Program-made: the position numbers and the translations under genes
In this document: in pieces, positions 13,801 through 24,648 of the stretch
Layout of the letters: each line of letters opens with the position of its first letter
Position numbering within the stretch: position 1 is the first letter of the stretch
The notes under the pieces: model-generated
Told to the model about the DNA's origin: nothing
Database searches by the model: none
The model's input: only the letters and a program-made list of their open reading frames with translations
Origin: Psilocybe azurescens
Taxonomy: Eukaryota > Basidiomycota > Agaricomycetes > Agaricales > Agrocybaceae
Direction: 5' to 3'
NCBI GenBank assembly: GCA_023853785.1
Contig: JAJIRX010000602.1
Coordinates: forward strand, 205,663 to 269,662
DNA: 64,000 nucleotides

Positions 13801-15590
13801 TGACACGGAACGTTCAGGATGGGGTGGAGGTCGGAGCTCAAGAGCTTGCCTGTGGAGAGATGTCGCTTCATCCAGATCATGTTGATCACCGTGTCGGTTG
13901 AATTGGGTATACAGTGCATTGGCTAGATTATTGAGTGCCACGGATCGACCAGGATGGGGTACTGGTCTGAGCTCAAGAACTTGCCGGCGGAGAGAGATCG
14001 CTTCATCCAGATCACCTCGTTTACCATATCGGTTGAATTGCATACGCAGTGCACCAGCAAGATTATTGAGTGACGCGGAACGTTCAGGATGGGGTGCAGG
14101 TCGGAGCTCGAGAGCTTGCCTATGCAGAGAAATGACTTCAACGATATCACTTCGTTCACCGCATTGCTCGAATCGTGTCTGCAATGCGTTAGCAAGACTA
14201 TTGAGCGACATGGATCGATCAGGATGGGGTGGAAGTCGCAGTTTGACAGCTTGCCTGTGGAAACGATTGGCCTCGCCGAGATCAATTTGCTGACCGTCAT
14301 GTTTGAATAGGACTGCCACCAGAGAAGTTAGATTATGGATACCAGCAATGTAGTTCTCTGTTCTCTGAGGCCTTTCTGCAATTACTTCACGGAAAAGTGT
14401 CACTGCGGTATTCAGGTCACCCATGCTACCTGACTTGGTGAACTGTTCGTAGAGTTTCATGGCGGACGAAAATTGTTGGTGGGCACTTGTGGTAGTTCTC
14501 GTGTCTTCGGTGTTCCAAGCTTCCAGCCAAGCGGATGCTCTTTGAAGCTCGGACATATCATGCGTTAAGTTGAACCGTTCTATTAACAAGCCACACAGTT
14601 GCATCCGAGTATTCGTAAAAAAATGTTGCCGAGCTTGCTCAGTGCGAGATGACATGGCGTCTTGCAGGCTAGAAATAGCTTCGCCTAGATCACTGGCAGT
14701 GGCAATCGTATCATGGAAATGGTTAAACCGGGCGTATAATCCATCCACAAGAGTGGTTAAGGCGACAACACGGGTAATAGAACCAAATGAAAGATGTGGA
14801 AGTGATTGTTGAACCAGGAAAATTACGGTGTTTAAGATATGAAGGGAAGTCGACTTTTGAAATTTTATCAAAGACCCCTTAGCCAATTCCAGAGTATCTT
14901 GTGTATCGGCCTCGTCCTCCAGTCTAATAGCGGTAGTGTCCTGGTTAGGACTTATGATTTGGTCTAGGTTCCGAAGGCGAAGAGACACATATTCCGTTAA
15001 ATCTTCATTCTGATTGGTGTACATGAGTTTGGCACCCAAGGCGGACGCGAGATAACTCATGGCATCAATTTGGAGTGCATGCGCTATTGGACGGCTATCC
15101 AAAACTTGGCGAAGCAGGAAGATCGCGGTGTTAAGGTTTGAAAGTGGTAAGTCTGCCTTGCATTCTGTCATGAGCGAGGTGGCAAGAGCAACGATATCCG
15201 ACGCTTCATCTTCATCGTTAATCAAGTTCTGTATTATATGACATTATTATCACATTCAGGGGAGCGAGATAACTTCAATTCACTTACACCTATTGCAATG
15301 GGGGTGTTTCCATCGTTGTTTGCAGTGCATCCAGCCGACCCTCCACCTTTGACCTGCTCTTTATTAGATCGCGATGCATCGAATGTAGTACAAAACGTAC
15401 TGAAAATGATGGGCTCTCTTGTGCACTTGATTCTGCACTGTTATTTTCAGCATGATATCTGGAAACACATACTGTTAGAAGCGACAAAATCTCCAAAATC
15501 GGTGATACGAACGTGCACTTCGACGGTACGGGATCCTGGCTGTTGGGTGGGGATGTATCCAATCTGCTATCGGGTAATGACTCTGTCATA
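7853..15590 (-). CDS. TPR-CHAT protein, copy B (giant TPR array plus caspase-like CHAT domain)
   Basis: Best preserved family member. Order on the minus strand: short 5' exons (about 15590-15295, one ending in NDGNTPIAIG), an intron of about 55-60 nt, a non-repeat N-terminal region (to about 14290), about 34 TPR units of 45 residues (14290-9650), a linker with the FLEAGRGIFWSQVLSLR segment, and a C-terminal CHAT domain with VHFACHG (catalytic His) and FLCACETATG (catalytic Cys). The last intron lies near 8060 and the protein ends WVPFIHMGK. CHAT is a clan CD caspase-like peptidase fold; TPRs usually bind ligands or partners. Frame breaks versus sister copies: -1 near 13334, -2 near 12240, +1 in an A5 run near 9618 and +1 in an A4 run near 8648. 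Two of these are homopolymer indels, so the gene may be intact in reality. It lies directly downstream of ankyrin B'. Confidence 0.82.
8190..8340 (-). other. CHAT catalytic region of copy B
   Basis: The minus strand reads VVHFACHGMQNPLKPLD followed about 36 residues later by FLCACETATGDQNIPDEAMS. The spacing and the His and Cys motifs match the CHAT (caspase HetF associated with TPRs) catalytic dyad. The corresponding Cys motif in copy D is disrupted by a one-base insertion. Confidence 0.8.
9650..14290 (-). repeat. TPR-coding tandem array B, 135-bp unit with 270-bp higher-order repeat
   Basis: About 34 units of 135 bp. Between about 10520 and 12400 units alternate between a SLNNLASALHMQFNQHG type and an SNLALVL/TTRFSQGGDQ type. 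This forms a 270-bp (90-residue) dimer repeated almost identically six to seven times, evidence of recent amplification by unequal exchange or gene conversion. Confidence 0.92.
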
Positions 15591-16615
15591 GTGTTGAGAC
15601 GGTTAAGTTGTGGATAGAGGAAAGGTCGTACTGGAAGCCAGCTCAGTTGAGGACTATATGTAGAGGCTATGCAAAGAGACGGTAAACTTGGTACAGCCTT
15701 CAAGATAAATTTAATCCAAATCCTTCAGCTCTGCTATCGTGTATAGCACGAACGTTGAAGCGGACTACCTTTGTGGCATCCTCAATTTAGGTTTGTACAT
15801 TTAAATTGAGAATGTTGCGTATTATGAGAGGTATGAGTTATTGGAGGTATGCGTTATGAGAGTATGAGTTATAAGCAAGTTATGATTGAGGGTGTGTCCT
15901 ATAGTTCCTGACGCGCCGGCACCGGCACCGGCACTGTTGACCTCTGTTCTCTCCCCATGACAGATTATATATGTATGTATCTGGCCAATAGCAGAACAAT
16001 ACTTTCTTTTCTGCAAAGATTGGATATGAACAGGCGGACGGGTTTATTCAGAAAGGTGTGTTAGATCATATTCCTCTCTTAAAATTCGTATTTTTCACTT
16101 GTTCTGTGTCATTGCAGACCACTGTTCTCGCTTTCAGAGAAATCTCCTCCTCCAAAGTACCCCTTTCAAGCGTGCTTCAATCAGAGCACAAAACCCACGC
16201 AAATAAGTATTTTGTTGGTGAGTTGCAATGTCAAGTGAAGCCCCCTCTTTCGCTGAAAGTTTTACTTCATACTCCGGACGCTTGTTGGGCTCTTGAGCTG
16301 CACTTCGTGACGAATCTTTCTAGCCAATATCTCGTAGCATAGCCATTTCATCGTTTCGTCAAGGGTCGCACAGGTACATCTCTACTCCACCCCGGAGGAT
16401 GCTGTTCAGTCGCTTGTGGTTTATATTTGAGCCCTTGACTCGTGCGAAGCACGGGGTACTAATACTCGAGTATGCCGCCCCATTAATCTGAAAATATTCA
16501 CATATGTATGCCCAACATTTGTCCGATGTGTTTTATAAATTACATTAACATTGCATGAGATAGTCAACTAAGCTCGAAACAGAAAATTCAACATGTTTTA
16601 TCTGATCCGAAATAG
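15591..16615. other. Conserved spacer between TPR-CHAT B and ankyrin B'
   Basis: No convincing gene. It is homologous to 2933-4080 and to the reverse complement of 51170-52240. It carries a Helitron-like 3' end signature at 16441-16462 (separate entry). The plus-strand ORF at 16058-16342 has counterparts in the other copies, but these are shifted or truncated, so coding is not supported. Confidence 0.65.
16441..16462 (+). mobile_element. Helitron-like 3' terminus (candidate)
   Basis: A short hairpin, CGTGC-GAA-GCACG, is followed five bases later by CTAA and then T. This fits the Helitron 3' end pattern (hairpin about 10 nt before CTRR, inserted before T). No Rep/helicase coding or 5' TC end was identified, so this could be a non-autonomous remnant or coincidence. 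The same signature is at 51320-51343 on the other strand, with a perfect 7-bp stem. Confidence 0.35.
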
Positions 16616-19600
16616 TTAACTGTGCAGAGGAACACCGCAGGGCAATTTGAACGTCCGCAGTTGGAATTCCAGCATCCCAGACAAAAGCAGCAAGTCTAAC
16701 AAAATTTCCAATATAAGCACAGAGCGTGTAAGTGATCTATAAGACAGTATGTAAGTAAGACCACCACCACCACCACCGCCTGTGACAACAACATCCACCC
16801 TCCTCGGGTCCACTCCAGCCTCCGCACTATGCTCCAGCACTACCGGCGCAACCCATACACCGTCTCCCTATGCGCGTACGTGCTCACGCGCTGCCTCAGC
16901 TCCTGTAGCCGCGTGATCTCGAGCGGCATCAGCCCAGCGCTGTCTTCGGTGTTAAGCAGGTCTGCTTGTAGTGTCGATGAGGAATTCGTGCAAAAGAACG
17001 CCTGACAGCGCAATGCAGAGGCGTCTGCCCATCCACATCGCGCATATGGAGGAAACCCGCTATCGCTATCGGCGATAAATAGTCAAGAATCGCTCTAACC
17101 ACGTCGATATGTCCCTTCCTTCACCGCTAGATGTGAAGGCTGTAGTGGAACACAAAAGGATTGTTAGCCTGTGACATACGCAATTGAAAGTTTCGATACA
17201 AGACAAGGTAGCTTACAGTGGTGAACCGGCCCTTGGATTACTGTTTCAGCAGCCTTTCATTAATCTCCCTCGGCAGCTTCAGCAGGAAATGCTCCAACAG
17301 CATTTTGTTGTTTCCGTCACATATGTAATGGTAGATATTCCATCTGAATGCGAGAACGTCAGACGTCGAGAATAAGGTTTTTATCGACGAACGAACCCTC
17401 TGTTAGAATCCCGCTCCTCCGGAGAAAGGTTCCTCGATAGGAGATGATCGATGATTTGATCTTGATATTACAGCCGTTCTGCGCAGCAAATAATAGCATG
17501 TTGATACCGACAAATTTGATTCTACATAAAAAGAAAGCATATTCAATAAAATTCCAGAAGAGGCATTATCATAAGAAGAAAACTAACTTTGTGCTCAACG
17601 CTTGAGCCATCAGACCTAGCTTCACCCTTTCCAGCAGTTCTATCATCTCGACATCGTTTCCGACCATTACAGCGACGAGCGGAGATTCGACTAGAGAGTT
17701 GACCGTCCAACCCAACAACACCGCCAACCGGCCCTCAGCATCATCCATCGACAGCGAGTTAGAAGCCTCTGCTCCTCTGCCATCGAACAAAACTCGCTTG
17801 GTCCATCGCGCCTTCTCATCTCCACGTGTAGCAATTGAAGTGGAGTAAGCCTTGTATGAGGTAAACGGTCTGTCCGACCCGATGTACTTAACAACGGCCT
17901 TCGCACCCAGTCCAATTGCCTTCCACAAAAGCGGAACCGCCTTTGTCTCCTGGCCCGCATCAGGTGCTACGTCAGGGTCATTCTTCTGCGCCAAATCTAT
18001 GCGTTTCTTCCCGTGCACGTTTAGACCCAGGTACATCTTGTTCGCGTCATCAATGGCGACCGCTGATTCTTCTCCTGTCTTGACGCTGTTCTTCTTAACC
18101 AATGCAGTGTCCAGACCTTCACCCGTCCTGTGTATATACTCGTCCAGAATGTCCACTTGGTCATGAAGGAGGATTGTGACTAGAATATCGCCCTGGTAGT
18201 GAAGGAGCGCATCCGCCGAAGTTGTTTGTATTGATAGCGCAAGGGACTGGTATAGATCGGCGATGTGCACAACGCGTCCAAATCGTGCTCCCGACTGCCT
18301 TGCCCAACGGTAGGGCCAATCCTACTTTCGGCCCGTGCCATTCATCGCTTCCAGCCGATTTCGCCCACCTCACGGCAACCTCCTGCATCGTCCTGGGGTG
18401 TGGTTGAGTAGCGATGTCAACAAACTTGATCTCTTGTTGCTCAACGGTCATATCTGAATCATCCGATCCGCAACTTTCATTATCAGAATGATCGTCTTGA
18501 AAATACAGACGAGTGAGTATGTGTTGGGCCAGAACACAATAAATGAAGCTTACCTAAATGTATATCGAGGTCACACTTAATCTCGTCTTTCTTGTCAGCC
18601 GGATGATATTGAGCTGTGGCTATTGCAAGAACAAGCTTTGCTGTGGACCAACGGCAGCCTGCGATCGCGGCAGAGAGCGGTGTATGTCCTACACATTGCA
18701 CCATCAGCTATCCGATTTTATATAGATGCGCCATGAAGAGACAAACCATTTAGGTCATACTGGGACATAGATGTATCTACCTGCCGGATTGATATATTTA
18801 CTGGACTTGGTCCCCCTCCACCTTATCCTTCAGCTGGTAAACACATTTTTTCGATTGTATCGTTGTCTCCTGTATAACACGCCTCGAACAGCTCGTCATA
18901 AACGCTAATCAAATGTTGGGCCACAGCCTGGCGATCGTGGACAAAGTCCTCTGTCAACAGTACGTAGGTCGATTCGGATGACATCCTTCCAGGAGCCTTG
19001 GCTTTGAGCACCACTCGCCTCCGCATGACTCCGACCATACCAAAATGATTACTGACAGCGATATTTCCGTCAATTGTTGCCTCAGTTTCGATTGTAGGAT
19101 ACACCTCGGTCCAGCCTTTGGCACCTTTAGCTTCGAGGATGGTTTGTATTTCGACGAAAAAGTCCTTGAAGTCTTCCATATGTTCCAGATTTTCCTTGTT
19201 GCTTCTAGCCATTTGACGTTCATCGATCATCCTCTGATCTTTCCCATTTCGGTTGGATCCTGACTCGTAGTATTTCTTGCAAAATCCTTAGCCCTTGTCC
19301 TCGTCTTCTTCATCGCGCTCAGCTATACGACTGTCTCCTGCGGTATGCGCAGGCTTTCGAAAAGGCTTCTTATCTTGGATGTTTTTAATCTGCTTTTCAA
19401 GCGAATGTACTGCCTTGTCCACCCACTCCTTGATCGTTCGCCTATGGGATACATCGGAATAGCTGCCCGACGATTCCAAAAGCCCGAAATTGATTGAAGC
19501 ATTGAGGCTGATGAGAAACTTGCTCAAATCGTCATGATTTTTCAGAGCGACCTCCAAGGACTGGTAGGCCGAACTGAACGTAATTGGTAACATGAATACC

Positions 19601-22390
19601 ACCATACGTATTAAGTTGACTGACTATGTTCCGTGAGCTGTGTTCCACATCAAGATTAGTTGAAGAAGGAAGGAGTCGAATAAGTGCAGACACGTACGCG
19701 GCTCCTTGGGCCCGACTAGTGTCTCTTTCGTCGAGGTCTAATTTTGCGCCGTGGGCCAGGAGAAGTGCAACAATTCCGTAGTGTTTCCTGCTTATTGCCG
19801 TCGCGATAGGGAAGACCACATTTTGATCCTAGAATGCAGGCAAGTCGATTGCTGTAGCAGCATGTGGGTCGCAACTCAACATTGTCTCTACAGCAGCAGC
19901 CACAGCAGCGTGGAAGGTGGTACGCATGAAATTATTCGCAGTCGAAGACGTAGCTCCTGCAGTGAATAAACATTCTGCCACTCTACAGGCCTCGTCTTCG
20001 TCTTCCCTGAGTATGGCATGCACAAGGGACGCAATGGTGTTTGATCATTGGTAGCCTTTGAGGCCAGCTTAACATCTGCTCTACGAGTGAGGAGAGCTTC
20101 AACAGCGGGGAAGGATGCAAACAAAATCGAATAGGAGAGCGTAGAGAATCCGAAATTCCAGTCGAAAATCATTGATCTTAATAATGTCGGGTTGGTCGTT
20201 TGCCTCGAGATCGTCCTGTGCAGTTTGCTCAGCCTCCTTGTCGGCTTTAGATTTCTTCTCGGTTTCATTTTTATCTTCATCCCCTCTCCACCTCCATACT
20301 CGTCCTCGTATTCAACATCATCATTGTCGTCCTCGCCCTGGTCTTCATCGTCATCATCTTCCTGATCTGAATCGAACATAACAACATCTTCGTCATCGTG
20401 ACAGCTCCAATCGTCTTCCGAAGATCGCCGTTCCACATTGTCCCGAAAATCCATAGCATTCTGATCCTCCTCCTTCGGATTCTTGTTTTCTGCCTCTTCG
20501 ACATTCTGGGCACTCTTCTCAACCAACTCGCGGATAGCTTCAACTTGGTCAAACTGAGCAGCACGATGGAGAGGTGCTCTGCCATCAGCCATTGGTGCTG
20601 TGATTCTCGAGCCTGCGTCAATGAGGTCCAGAGCTATATCGGTCGCCTTGGAGAAGATTGCAACCTGTAGAGATGTACGACCGACATGGTCGCGTTGGTT
20701 GACATCGAGGCTCTCAGAAAGAAGCCTTTGTACTTTGGCTCTGTCGTGCGCCGCGATTGCCGTGAAGAGTTCTTGCACTAAATTGATATAGACTTGTTCG
20801 CTCCATTCGTTAATATCGATGGGTTTGGAACTACCAGTGATGCTTTGCCGGCCAGGGTTCTTTTCGATGAATCTATTGATGTTCATTAAACATTTGAAGT
20901 ATTTATTCCAATAGAAACAGAAACGCACTGAATTCGGCCGCGGATATATGCCTCATCCTCTTCCGTCTCTAATTTCTTTTCATCATCGATCTATGGGCTT
21001 AGGACAGTTCTATGCCTCCGTCAGGATATATATAAGGGCACAATCATGACAGCTACACACCTCGCAAGAGTCTTCCGTACATTCTTCAACTGTGCCGAAG
21101 AAACCATGATGACGATGCAATCGCCGACCTTTGTTCTTGCGGTTCAAAGTGGCTATTAAAAATAACAACTTAATAACCCTCACGACGACGAAAGTTGAGT
21201 ATGATTACAATTCATTCCAAGGTCCTGCAGTCATCTTGTAAGCATGAAGTTCGCAGTAAGAGGGAAGCCTGGGTGTATACCGTTTGGTAAACCAACTTGT
21301 CAGATTCTTCGAGCATTCCAGCCGGGCCTATACGGGAGATGGAGTGAAGCGACGTCGTAATCATTCATCTCAATTGTCCCAGAATCCTTTTCGTCCTTAA
21401 GATCTCCATTATGCCTTTGGCGCGTACGCCTATTGCGTTTCTGGCTTAGGGCATTTGCAAAAATACGTCCTCGGAGCTGCCGCCTGCCTTCCAGAAAAGT
21501 CTTCCGCATATTTTCATCAGCGAGTTTTTCTAATGCGAGCAGGCGTACGAGACCTTCCATTCTCGCCATAGAGCGCTCGTAGACCTGTGTATACCCTGCG
21601 TCAGCAACTGGGTCGGGTAGAAACAATTGTAACGGCCGCACTGTAGGGTCGATATTCGAACGCTCGAGGGTTGGAACATAGATCTCGAAAGACCTTTGAG
21701 AATACTTGGCCAGTCTGACTTCATACGAGAGGGGATCGACGAGTCGTGCCGACTGTATTGGATTGGCGCATCATGGCCATAACGACGCGAGGGTTCGCCC
21801 ATACTCGATTGCTTGATTGGCGGTAAAGAAATGCGTGTATATTCGGGTAAGAAGATTATTTGCCATCATATGCACAGCACGGGCACAGAGCCTCGAACAG
21901 CTTCGTATATCTCCTTGATTTTGACCTCTGCCTGTAATGAAGTGTTAAAAAAACAAGACATGTGGAACAGAAAATGTCGAGTACCTGGTCTGGAGTACCC
22001 CACAAGAAAAGATCGACATCTGAAGTCGGGTACGCGTTCGAATGGTAGTACTTTCTGATAGCACGCTTCGAAACCGTATCGCAGTTTGAAAGAGGCGCCC
22101 GCGGCAACAACATTGCAATAATGTTCCAATTGACAGGCTGGTACAATGATCCCTCTGTGAAAATCGCCCAGTTCTTCTTGAATTCTTCAATATCGGCGAC
22201 TGTGGGTAGCGTCCCTTCAAGTCTCCTGTTGTCGTCGGTAACTGGAATGACATATTTAACAGAAAGATCCTGTTTCCCTTCAACGACTCGAGTCCTGATG
22301 GTCCTGATGGTAGCTGGAGCATCGAACACGTCGACCAGGTCCGACGTGGGGTTCGGAAAAGACGTGCGTTCTTCTTGTCGGTTGCTCTAC
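16616..22390 (-). pseudogene. Ankyrin/NTase-like gene, copy B' (5'-truncated)
   Basis: On the minus strand the homology to copies C and D' begins abruptly at about 22390, inside the TDKKNAR segment, so the first 50 or so codons including the start are missing. NTase-like exons follow (22329-21530, YPTSDVDLFLWG), then RRLHRH-type sequence (about 21120), an ankyrin-rich part (20928-19830) with a long acidic Asp/Glu tract (about 20400-20270), a middle part (19600-18823), GHTPLSAAIAG (about 18680), and 18450-17570 with WTVNSLVESPLVAVMVGND. The gene ends in a Gly-rich stretch near 16760. A one-base insertion lies near 20165 and an in-frame TAA near 18836. Truncation plus the stop support a pseudogene. 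It lies upstream of and co-directional with TPR-CHAT B. Confidence 0.8.
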
Positions 22391-23800
22391 ACTGAGAGAG
22401 TTATTATATTACAGCTTAAAACAACTGCAATATCTCATCCCAGCAGATAGAGTGAGAAATGGACGATGACACAGAGATTGCACAGAGATTGAATTGTGCG
22501 TGTTTAGGTACGGAGCACAGACGGTTACGCACTGATGTCATTGTCATGCGGGGATTCAAATTCTCATTTCGGCTGTGGGTCATGTGCCTTGCAAACACGG
22601 CAACTTTGAGCTCCCCTATTTTGTACCACCTTCTGCGGCGTACATCACCTCTGAAAACCTTCCGGCAATGCCAATTTCCCTTCTGCCTCACTCATATGCC
22701 CGAGCGCCTTCCCGAAGTGCTAGTAATGCCAAACTGAACTTCACCCGCGGTATTCCACTCCAACTCACCCCACAGAACCAGGCCTTTCTTCCGTCCGGTC
22801 CTTTTTTTTCCATGCCAGTCACGTATTATCTGCACTTGGCCGACGACGAAACGGAAAGGTGACTCGTTTATCCTACTGATTTTTTTTGCTGGTGGTCGCA
22901 ATTGAATGGGTCTGCTTGAGCAATGAGTCCCAAGCAGCGTTCTCCCAGTTCAACGACAAATGAATCGCGGCGTCCATGATTATTCGCACCTTTACACGGC
23001 GCAGAGGCGGAAAACACATCGAAGCAAGGGGTATGTTTTGTTACATTAGCCACAGCACTCGTTTTCTAGCTGTTAACTACGTATTCCAGATTACTTCTTT
23101 TCTCAAAGGCGCCGCCCGAGGTTTCAGGTCACCACCCACTTTCTAACCTTCACTTCCAAAGTTCTCCAGTTTGTATAAGTTGCAAGTCGGAAAAAGGTTC
23201 CTTAGAGTCATTTTATTTTCTCCTGGTGCACGCTCAGTTACGTGCAACCAAGGTGTCAAATGCCTCCATGTTTCACGAAATCTGTATTTTTGTCACTTGA
23301 CCAGTGAGGTGGGTTGTAGAACGCCAAATTTTGACACTAATAAGATAAACAGAACACCGCCTGAGACTTTTCTTCGAGGAAGGAATATCTGCTTCTTCGT
23401 TGCCTGCCTTCCTCGGAATTATCGACCGATCTCGGGTTCTGGAACGCAAATAAGTGGTTGTCTAGCTGAATGTTGACCAGATTAATTTCTTGTTCGTTGT
23501 GAATCCTTTGGGTATTACTCATGCACGCGCATCGTTGGGCGTCAGATAGAGGCAGCCCTTGTATAACGAGTGGGTACCGCTAATATGATCTGCTCCTGCC
23601 ACATTCCTCTGCATCATCAAGCATGAAGTTTTCAAGGCTTTTATGTCCTTTTATAGTCGCGACGCGTAGCTTGTTCTAATTTCTTCATTGAAGTCGACCA
23701 CTTTATGTGTCTTGCACTCATAGGAGCAAGTCGCATCTCATGCAAGCTTATAACCGCGATAGATAAATTTACATATTAGTATAAATACGGGTATATATCG
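22391..23800. other. Intergenic region, no gene recognised
   Basis: Several 60-110 codon ORFs occur on both strands (for example 22459-22737 and 23171-23476). None shows a recognisable domain, conserved intron structure or duplicate elsewhere in the window. It marks the end of the left duplicated arm. Confidence 0.6.
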
Positions 23801-24236
23801 TCATTTTTCTATCCAAACTACCTGAACATCCTTTGTCTCTGGGCATCATGAGCAATTCCGCATCGAACGTGACCTGAATTGAGAACAGTATGATCAGCTT
23901 AGTCTCCAAAGGTTTAGGCTTAGACATACCTTCTTCTGACGTTTGGCGGAACGCAGAGTGCCGTTGAGGGCCTCCACTGGATATTTCTCAGTTGGCGTTT
24001 TCCAGGTAGTTGAAATGGTAGCTTACAAGTGTTCGCCGTCTCGTTGAATAAAATACCATATGATACGCTGCTATTTCCATCGCCGTTGACTGTGCCATGG
24101 TCCTTGATGGCCTCTGCGGTCAACGTTAGTACGAACAGCGGTCGTTGAAATCACTAAAAGCATGATTACTCTTCAGTACTTCGACCTCATGGGCAGTGTT
24201 CACTGTGTAATTGAACTTGCATAAGATAAGAAACAT
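23801..24236 (-). CDS. Costars-domain protein (ABRACL-like), small
   Basis: The joined minus-strand exons read HEVEVLKKAIKDHGTVNG, then DGNSSVSYGILFNETANT, VEALNGTLRSAKRQKK and VTFDAELLMMPRDK. This order and spacing match the Costars domain (ABRACL/ABRA family; small actin-linked proteins of about 80 residues), including the SVxxGxLF core, the EAL-GTL-AAK helix and the VT-ELL strand. Three introns are inferred: about 56 nt ending at the CGCAG before AIKDHG, about 50 nt after NETANT, and about 52 nt after RQKK. The C-terminus DVQVVWIEK is reached only if one extra G near 23830 is ignored; that one-base shift is probably a consensus error. The start is uncertain; 24236 is the nearest in-frame ATG. 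This is an ordinary single-copy gene marking the start of the non-duplicated island. Confidence 0.75.
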
Positions 24237-24648
24237 TACAAAATTAATAAAGACTCAACTAATAGTAGTATATCTGTTCCAAAACAGTACCCCTTGTGTT
24301 GTAGAGTTTTAGATACTGTATGGTCAGAATCAGGAGGTGTAGATCTCGCTTAGATCAAGGCAGGCTCAATCTGAGCTTGACGTTGTTTGTTTCTGACGGT
24401 TATGTTGTCGGCTGGGCGCCGCCACTCAAACTTCAATACCCATCCTAATATCTCATCTACAACTCGTACCACCATCCACGCGCGTATCCCCTGATCTTCT
24501 TTTTTTTGCAAGGACACACCTTGCAGCGCACATAGGATCATATATTTCCACTTCCGGACGCCAAAATCGACCTACAAACCACTACAATTGCGATCTAATA
24601 TAGTTTACATCAGGCGGGAGGCCTTAGAAGTGCCCGGACCCGCGAAGC
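24237..24648. promoter_or_regulatory. Intergenic region between Costars gene and 5-phosphatase gene (divergent)
   Basis: The two genes point away from each other, so this 0.4 kb probably holds both promoters. No specific element is asserted. Confidence 0.4.

Noticed and set aside
9650..14290. Regular 135-bp repeats resembling a CRISPR array
   Set aside because: The repeats are contiguous and coding, with no unique spacers, and translate to TPR units continuous with a CHAT domain; the sequence is fungal.
9655..14310. Plus-strand ORFs across the TPR array
   Set aside because: They are antisense shadows of the TPR repeat; they lack starts at consistent places and any known domain, and the minus frame is clearly the conserved one.
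15290..15703. C2-type domain at the TPR-CHAT N-terminus
   Set aside because: A stretch such as EVHVRITDFGDF hints at a beta strand of this kind, but exon joins are uncertain and too little sequence is in frame to support the call.
16058..16342. ORF in the spacer with counterparts at 3549-3800 and 51534-51731
   Set aside because: Similarity reflects duplication of the whole spacer; the frames are shifted or shortened in the other copies and no domain is recognised.
22459..22862. Two overlapping plus-strand ORFs of about 95 codons
   Set aside because: No domain, no intron signals, no duplicate in the other arm; length is within chance.
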